From positions 873,001 to 937,000 of the forward strand of contig RCTD01000018.1 in the NCBI GenBank assembly GCA_014898415.1: a DNA stretch of 64,000 bases. Reading direction: 5' to 3'. Position 1 is the first letter of the stretch; every line of letters begins with the position of its first letter. The position numbers and the translations under genes are program-made. This DNA is from Stromatinia cepivora (lineage: Eukaryota; Ascomycota; Leotiomycetes; Helotiales; Sclerotiniaceae). The notes beneath the pieces are model-generated. The model searched no databases. It saw nothing but the letters and a program-made list of their open reading frames with translations, and had not been told where the DNA came from. Below, one piece after another: positions 58,676-64,000 of the stretch.

Positions 58676-60066
58676 AGGGGTTTGAAAGTTTGAACAATTT
58701 GAGCGACGAACACACGATTTCTTCCGGGGGATGCGCATCTTCGAAAAAAACATCGATCAAACTTAATATTTTCGATTATGATTCACGATCTCATGCATCG
58801 GATAATTCGCGTTCGGCGATTACATCGAAATACTCCACAAAATCACCCACACTTCATGCAAAACATCAATCAATATTTTTGATGAACTTCCCCCACAAAA
58901 TACAACTTTACACGTCAGCTCGCATAAAGTATCCCTTTTCGACATGCATCACGAATTATTCACGGCCTGTTTTGTCCTTTGTTAACCGGATATTCAAAAG
59001 GTGTTTTTATCGGATATCCATATATGGTCATTCAATAAGATTTGACTATGCACGCTACTCATTCTTTTCTTTACATGACCTAAGTACCAAGTGCTGGTAT
59101 ATTAGCTTTTTTTGATTTTTGCATTCTTTTGCGTTGGGTTTAGATTGCAGTGATATTTTTCTTTTTATGGCGTTTAGAATGGTAATAGAGTTTGGGTTGG
59201 ACTCTCTCTGTCTGGGGTTGGGAATGTGGATAGAGATTGGTAGGGTAGGGTAGGGCTTGGAGTTGCTGGTTAACTTTGGGTTTTTATGTGTTTTGTGGGT
59301 TATGGATGGGATGGGATTGTGGGATTGGGGAGGTTGAGTTGGTGGAATTGCAGTTGCAGTTGTATTTGCATAGGTATGGAATGGAACGAAGTGGAGTAGA
59401 TGAAGGAACGAAACGAAACGAGACGCTTGATGCGCCTTGCTTGCTTTGGGGAGTCTTTATATTGGCTCGGAGAACTCGGGTGAGGAAGGGAGTTGCAGGG
59501 TATAGCTGAATATAGCATAACATAGCAGAGAACTCAGTGAGAAGAGATGAGATGAGAAAATAGCATAAAAATTCTTTATACATACACCCAAGGTCCTACC
59601 TACTTTTCATTTATTGATGACTTATTTCGTGTTTGTGTATAAGAATGTGGTTTCCTGGGGTATGGGGGTATTTATCTATGTATGTGTTGATTTTGGGGAT
59701 GATGGGGATGATGGAATGATGGGGGTGATGGAATGATGGGGATGATGGAATGATGGGATTGTTCGAGGAGCTTAGGAGGAGGGAGGGAGGGAGGGAGGGA
59801 GGGAGGGAGGGTTATTGAGAGGGTTATTGGGAGTTTGGAGGAAAGAGCGGGGTGGGGTGGGGTGGGGTTAAATGGTGAATAGACTTGGTAGATTTGATCA
59901 TGAGGTAGGGGTAGAGAATTTTGGAGGGGATATAGGAGGGTGGGGGTGGGGGGGGCGGATTAGAAGGGGATTTGGGAAGTTGTGGAGTAAAGTAAAGTGA
60001 AGTGAAGTGTAGTGAAGTGAAGTGAAGTGAAATCAATATTTTAATATAGATAGATATCTAGTAGAC

Positions 60067-60108
<42 letters not shown>

Positions 60109-60721
60109 GAATGAATGATAGATGAGATGAGATGAGATGAGATGAGATGAGATGAGATGAGATGAGATGAGATGAGATGAGATGAGATGAGATGAGATGA
60201 GATGAATTGAATTGAATTCAATAGTTTAAGTGAGTAGTAAGTAGATAGGTGTTTGGGGATAGATCTGTAGTTTATAGATAGGTTTGGTTTAGTTTAGTTT
60301 GGTTTGGTTTAGAGAATGAAGTAGAGAATGAAGTGGAAAAGTATATATATATGTATGTATATATGTATATATATATGTATGTATGTATGTATGTGAGTAT
60401 ATGAGTATGTGAGTATATAGAACTATATGATTTGGAAGTATCTATTCTATATTTTCTATTTTTCTACTCTTCTTTCTTTGGGGGGAGAGAGAGAGAGAGA
60501 TCTGGTTGAGATTTGTATCTTTTCGCTAGCTATCTAGGTATGTGGTGTGATTTTTAGATGTGGTATGGTATACAATATACAGTATGCAGCGTGAGGAGGA
60601 TGTAAGTACCTCTTTTGTGTGAGTGAAATAACTTAAATAGTCTAGTCTTAGGAGATATATGGCTTTGGGTATGGATGATATTATCAATTCCAGCCAATTT
60701 ATCACCCTCGATTTAAGACCC
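58676..60721. other. intergenic, microsatellite-dense
   Basis: 3' UTR of the preceding gene, then more than 1.5 kb full of short tandem repeats with purines on the + strand. ORFs here are repeat artefacts. The right end is the 3' side of the minus-strand IF3 gene. Confidence 0.6.
59693..60525. repeat. cluster of distinct microsatellites
   Basis: In order: GATGGGGAT/GATGGAAT repeats (59696-59757), (GGGA)n of about nine units (59777-59811), GGGGT repeats (59851-59868), AAGTGAAGTG repeats (59992-60030), (GATA)n of about eleven units (60066-60108), (GATGA)n of about seventeen units (60118-60205), GGTTTAGTTT repeats (60282-60311), TATG/TATATG repeats (60341-60418) and (AG)n (60484-60501). At least nine different motifs lie within ~830 bp. 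Confidence 0.9.
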
Positions 60722-61555
60722 TCAGTTGGCTGCCTCCAATTTCACACCCTCGTCCTCCTGCTTCTCACCCTCCTCCATTTTTAAACCCTCATCATCCAAT
60801 TTCTCACCCTCCTCCTCCTGCTTCTCACCCTCCTCCTCCTCCTTCCTCTCCTTCTTCGGCACCCTCCCCTCAAAATACAGAACAGCCTGAACCCCCACCT
60901 TCCCCTCCATCTTCCTACTCTCCCTCGCCCCACTAACCTCCTCAACAAATTCCCTCACCCTCCCCACCACCCCCTCGGCCTCCTCCTCCGTCGCCTTCCT
61001 CCCCTTCTTCTTCCCCGCCAACACCACCTCCACCTTATTCCCCCTCTCCAAAAACTCCCTAATCCGCTCTAACCTATGACCCAAATCATTCCTCTCAATC
61101 GCCCAATTCATCTCAATCGTCTTCGTAACGGCGGCCGGATTCTTACTCTTCTTCGCAAGTCTCTTCTGTCTCGCCGCCTCCTGCTTATCGATAATTTTCG
61201 CAATGGGGGGTTCGCCATCTTCGCTATACGCGATGATTTGTAACATGTGTGTTTTGAGGTTGATGGATTTGAGGATCTCGGAGGTGCGGACTGGAGCGTC
61301 GAGTTTTTGTTCGGCGTTTTTGAGGCGGAGGTACAGGTCGGTGATTTCTTCATCGCGCGGAAGTCGTTGTTCGGGAACGGCGTTGGAGGTGCTTTTTAGG
61401 AGTGTGCGTTGCTGGATAAGGGTTGGGTGGATGGTGGTGAGTCGCGAGGAGAATGTGGGTGTGCGTAGGAGAAGTGTGGATAGGTGCTCAATGGGTGCGA
61501 GGAATACGCGGCGGAGAGCGGAAGCTGCGTTGAATACGCAGCGTGTGTTTGACAT
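60722..61555 (-). CDS. mitochondrial translation initiation factor IF-3
   Basis: IF3 homologue for mitochondrial protein synthesis (Aim23-type in yeasts). A single exon of 277 residues; the start at 61555 is the first ATG, the frame before it lacks one. The first ~60 residues are basic and hydroxylated, a likely presequence (RVFLAPIEHLSTLLLRTPTF). The N-terminal IF3 domain region contains PRDEEITDLYLRLKNAEQKL and TSEILKSINLKTHMLQIIAY, followed by PPIAKIIDKQEAARQKRLAK; the C-terminal domain has TKTIEMNWAIERNDLGHRLE, RIREFLERGNKVEVVLAGKK and VGVQAVLYFEGR. The tail after ~240 is a Glu/Lys-rich repeat (EEGEKQEEEGEKLDDEG) encoded by an imperfect DNA repeat. It is head to head with IMP1. Confidence 0.9.
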   Translation of the reverse strand: MSNTRCVFNAASALRRVFLAPIEHLSTLLLRTPTFSSRLTTIHPTLIQQRTLLKSTSNAVPEQRLPRDEEITDLYLRLKNAEQKLDAPVRTSEILKSINLKTHMLQIIAYSEDGEPPIAKIIDKQEAARQKRLAKKSKNPAAVTKTIEMNWAIERNDLGHRLERIREFLERGNKVEVVLAGKKKGRKATEEEAEGVVGRVREFVEEVSGARESRKMEGKVGVQAVLYFEGRVPKKERKEEEEGEKQEEEGEKLDDEGLKMEEGEKQEDEGVKLEAAN

Positions 61556-61762
61556 GTTTGGTGATGGTTCCAATTGTCTGTGGTTGCGATAAAGCTTAAG
61601 AGCTTGATGTGGGTAATGTGGGAGAGAAATTTATTATTGTTGCTTATGTAATCTTAAATCTTTATACATCATCATATCACGGGCATCAAAACGTGCTCAA
61701 AGGACTTCGCACCCATACCCAACTACATTTTAAATGTTTCAACCCACAAGAAAAAGCATGCC
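61556..61762. promoter_or_regulatory. 207-bp bidirectional promoter, IF3 / IMP1
   Basis: Two genes for mitochondrial proteins start divergently 207 bp apart. No TATA box is obvious. Common regulation is an inference. Confidence 0.5.
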
Positions 61763-62473
61763 ATGATATCTAAACCCCTCCTCCGACCTCTTCCCCCCAA
61801 ATTCCCCCTTCCCCTCCGCCTCCCACATCGCATCCCCCATAGCCGCAGTCTAACCAACCTCCGCCGTCCTTCCTGGGCCAAGAACCCCGACCTACAGCAC
61901 TACCTCCGAATCCTCTCATGGACCATAAAATCCCTTTTCATATACCACTGCTTCCACACATACATTTATTCAATCGAATCAGCCACCGGTCCCTCTATGC
62001 TCCCTACCATTTCCGTATCCGACGAATGGTTCCTCATAGATCGATCGCGTCGACGGGGGCGGCACGTGAAAGTAGGAGATATAGTATCTTTTGACTCTGT
62101 GGTTGAGCCGGGAGAAAAGGCTTTCAAGAGGGTTTTGGGGGTGGAGGGGGATTGTGTTATGATGGGGACGCCGGGGACGGGGGATACGAAGATGATTAGG
62201 GTGAGTTTCCAAGGCGAATGAGGAGATGGGCTTGGAGAGGGAGAGAGGCTAATTGGTTTGTAGATTCCTCAGGGACATTGTTGGTTGGTGGGAGATAATT
62301 TGGAATGGTCGAGGGATTCGAGATTGTTTGGCCCGGTACCTATGGCTCTTATTAAGGGGAAAATCATTGCTAGAGTTCTGCCGTGGAGCGATAGGAAATG
62401 GTTCGAGAATGAGTTGCAGCCAGAGCCGAGAAGAACCTGGTTACAGAGTATATATACCTGGTTTACGACGTGA
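61763..62473 (+). CDS. IMP1: mitochondrial inner membrane protease subunit 1 (Imp1)
   Basis: Signal-peptidase-like serine protease that cleaves sorting signals on the outer side of the mitochondrial inner membrane. Exons 61763-62200 and 62264-62473 join in phase 0 across a 63-nt intron to 215 residues. The N-terminus is basic and Pro-rich (presequence), followed by a membrane helix (~48-68: LRILSWTIKSLFIYHCFHTY). Catalytic Ser78 lies in SATGPSMLPT and catalytic Lys122 in EKAFKRVLGVEGD, with KVGDIVSFDSVVEPGE between. Exon 2 gives the last conserved box PQGHCWLVGDNLEWSRDSR, then FGPVPMALIKGKIIARVLPW. Length is a little more than yeast Imp1, because of the N-terminal extension. Intact. Confidence 0.95.
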
Positions 62474-62977
62474 TGAACAGATGAATCACCTCAGTTTAAA
62501 AGGAAGAGCGTTTCAAGACGAACAATTTACTTATGAATAAGTACATATGATTCTTTTCAAAGTGATGCCATGGTAGATGGCCAGTCAAGCCCTAATATAA
62601 TCAAAAATAAACATCACCGAATCTCAACAAGATACATTATTTTGTTGTCCTTGAGCCACGAATGTCATGTGAGAATTCTTGATATTCCGAGCAATTATTG
62701 AAATTGGATATCATAACGTCCTATCTAATTACATGAATAACAAGTAAAGTTCCATATGAGCTGTAATAAGTTATTGAAGGGAGACGTCGTGAAAAGATAT
62801 ACTGTAGTAACAAGAACCTCTGAAGGTTTGTCATGAAAAAACAGGAATAAAGTTGTGCAGCGCCCTCGCTCTGCCAATGCTCGCTACAAACTATTATGCC
62901 TTTGGTTATACTCCTAACACCGTGCCCTTCCCATAGCTAGATGCAAATAACAAAGAAATCTTTTCCCGTGCAATCGC
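62474..62977. other. convergent spacer IMP1 / VAC8
   Basis: About 500 bp holding both 3' UTRs, A/T-rich on the IMP1 side. No gene or repeat was noticed. Confidence 0.6.
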
Positions 62978-64000
62978 TCAACCTTCGATATGGGACGACT
63001 TTCCATTTTGTCCGAGTAGTTGTAATGATCTTTGAGCAAGTTGAATAACTTCTCCCTCACCATCTTCTTCGCCTTCGTCATCAGATTCAATTTGTTTGTC
63101 GGAAATAGTCTTAATCATTTGTCCAATCTCTTCCGATTTTCCAATCAAGGCTATTAATTTCTTATCCTCGGACTCCAATAGTTGTAATAAGGTCCAGATT
63201 GCAATATGTTGGAAGGTTGGATCTCCGCTAGCAAGGAAGCGTTTTAGATAACCGTGAATGCCTCCGTGTGGTTCTGTCCAGGCTGAAATGAAGATGGAGT
63301 AATCACCGACTGCAATTCATTAGCATTGAAAGTTGTAAAGCATGATACCATTATTAAAACTTACCTTTGGAAGACAAGTTGCCAAGCGCCGCAGCACTGT
63401 TACCTTGAACTTCGATACTTGCGGAATCTGTTAACGGAATAAGGACATCGAACACCCCTAGATTGAGAAGTTGAGTCTTGAGATCGTCACTTAAGGCCAA
63501 TACAGCGATAGCGGCTGTCATTTCGGATTGAACACTAAGGGCCACATCCAGAACAAGTTGTTTGCATTTTTGAACAGCTCCGGCTTGTAGAACAAGTTCC
63601 TTGTTTCGGTCAGAACTAGCAGCAAGGTTACGAAGTGTCGAAATTGCGTGGCACTGAATTTCTTCATTATCGGTGGAACCTAGTAAATCAACTAATGGTT
63701 TAAGGAAGCCGGCATCAATAATTGGGGATTCGTTTAATGGATGTATCGATATGTTGCGTATGCAAGCGACAGCTGAAAGTATTAATGGTAGATATGAGGA
63801 TTGTAAAAGTCGTAATAATGGAGCTAAACCGCGAGCGCGCACAATTTCCAGTTGGTACTTGTCGTCAGAAGCCAGATTTCGTAGAGCTAGAGCTGCTTGA
63901 CATTGAACTTTAGGTGATGATGAATCCATGAGGTTCACAAGAGACTGTATGAGTCTATTCTCGTTCAGGGCGAGTTTTTTGCGGTTATTAGCATCAACAG
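62978..64000 (-). CDS. VAC8: vacuolar armadillo-repeat protein Vac8 (C-terminal part; 5' end outside window)
   Basis: Palmitoylated armadillo-repeat scaffold of the vacuole membrane, used in vacuole inheritance, nucleus-vacuole junctions and selective autophagy. The visible exons are complement(63365->64000) and complement(62978-63309), joined by a 55-nt intron (GCTAAT branch site) in the sequence [14 protein letters not shown]. Armadillo repeats are evident: [100 protein letters not shown] and [16 protein letters not shown]. The C-terminal exon contains [20 protein letters not shown] and an acidic tail ([13 protein letters not shown]). The N-terminal lipid-modified region is not in this window. 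Confidence 0.93.

Noticed and set aside
58672..59115. 147-codon plus ORF after the Ser/Pro-rich gene
   Set aside because: Overlaps the end of that gene in another frame and reads as 3' UTR without motifs.
60033..60221. minus ORF of repeating Ser-His-Leu-Ile-Ser
   Set aside because: Translation of the (GATGA)n and (GATA)n microsatellites.

Overview
The window is nuclear DNA of a filamentous ascomycete. Genes carry short GT-AG introns (about 45-150 nt, CTAAT/CTGAC-type branch points), and the set includes GATA/Spt21-like, 2EXR and OPT proteins plus an AT-rich, transition-riddled Ty3/Gypsy element typical of RIP. Protein and intron style look most like Leotiomycetes, probably Sclerotiniaceae (Botrytis/Sclerotinia-like); this is an inference from recollection, with no search run. 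Almost every real gene is spliced, so gene models below were assembled by joining exons with the phase checked.

Layout. 1-2320: 3' part of an EST1-domain protein, open at the left edge. 2321-6532: gene-free. 6533-10202: 14-exon oligopeptide transporter. 11430-12131 (-): exosome subunit Csl4, divergent from dihydroxyacetone kinase (12649-14470) across a promoter with four CreA-type sites. 15079-15707 (-): SmD2, divergent from 3-hydroxyisobutyryl-CoA hydrolase (16028-17607). 18589-22313: Ams2/Spt21-like GATA factor. 23303-23932 (-): RPA3. 23933-33806: gene-poor, holding one 2EXR gene (26218-27433, -), an unusual array of intron-like modules (29640-30600, -), a possible transposon relic and imperfect tandem repeats.

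33807-36280: head-to-head mitochondrial ribosomal genes uL4m and mL38 on a 162-bp promoter. 37282-39118 (-): 14-TM MFS efflux pump interrupted by one in-frame TAG. 40297-41316: a small unknown gene and coding debris. 42322-50580: an 8.26-kb RIP-degraded Gypsy element with three 282-bp LTRs and a 5-bp target duplication. 50990-51074: intron-containing tRNA-Thr(AGU). 51868-52442 (-): MARVEL-domain protein. 53858-53938 (-): tRNA-Ser(AGA). 57374-58675: Ser/Pro-rich unknown protein. 58676-60721: microsatellite-dense spacer. 60722-61555 (-) and 61763-62473: mitochondrial IF3 and inner-membrane protease Imp1, again head to head. 62978-64000 (-): C-terminal half of VAC8, cut by the right edge.

The genes do not form one pathway. 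Mitochondrial function recurs (uL4m/mL38, IF3/Imp1, valine catabolism), twice as divergent pairs on compact promoters, which suggests co-expression. The most unusual items are the intron-module array, the nonsense-interrupted MFS gene, and the three-LTR retroelement.
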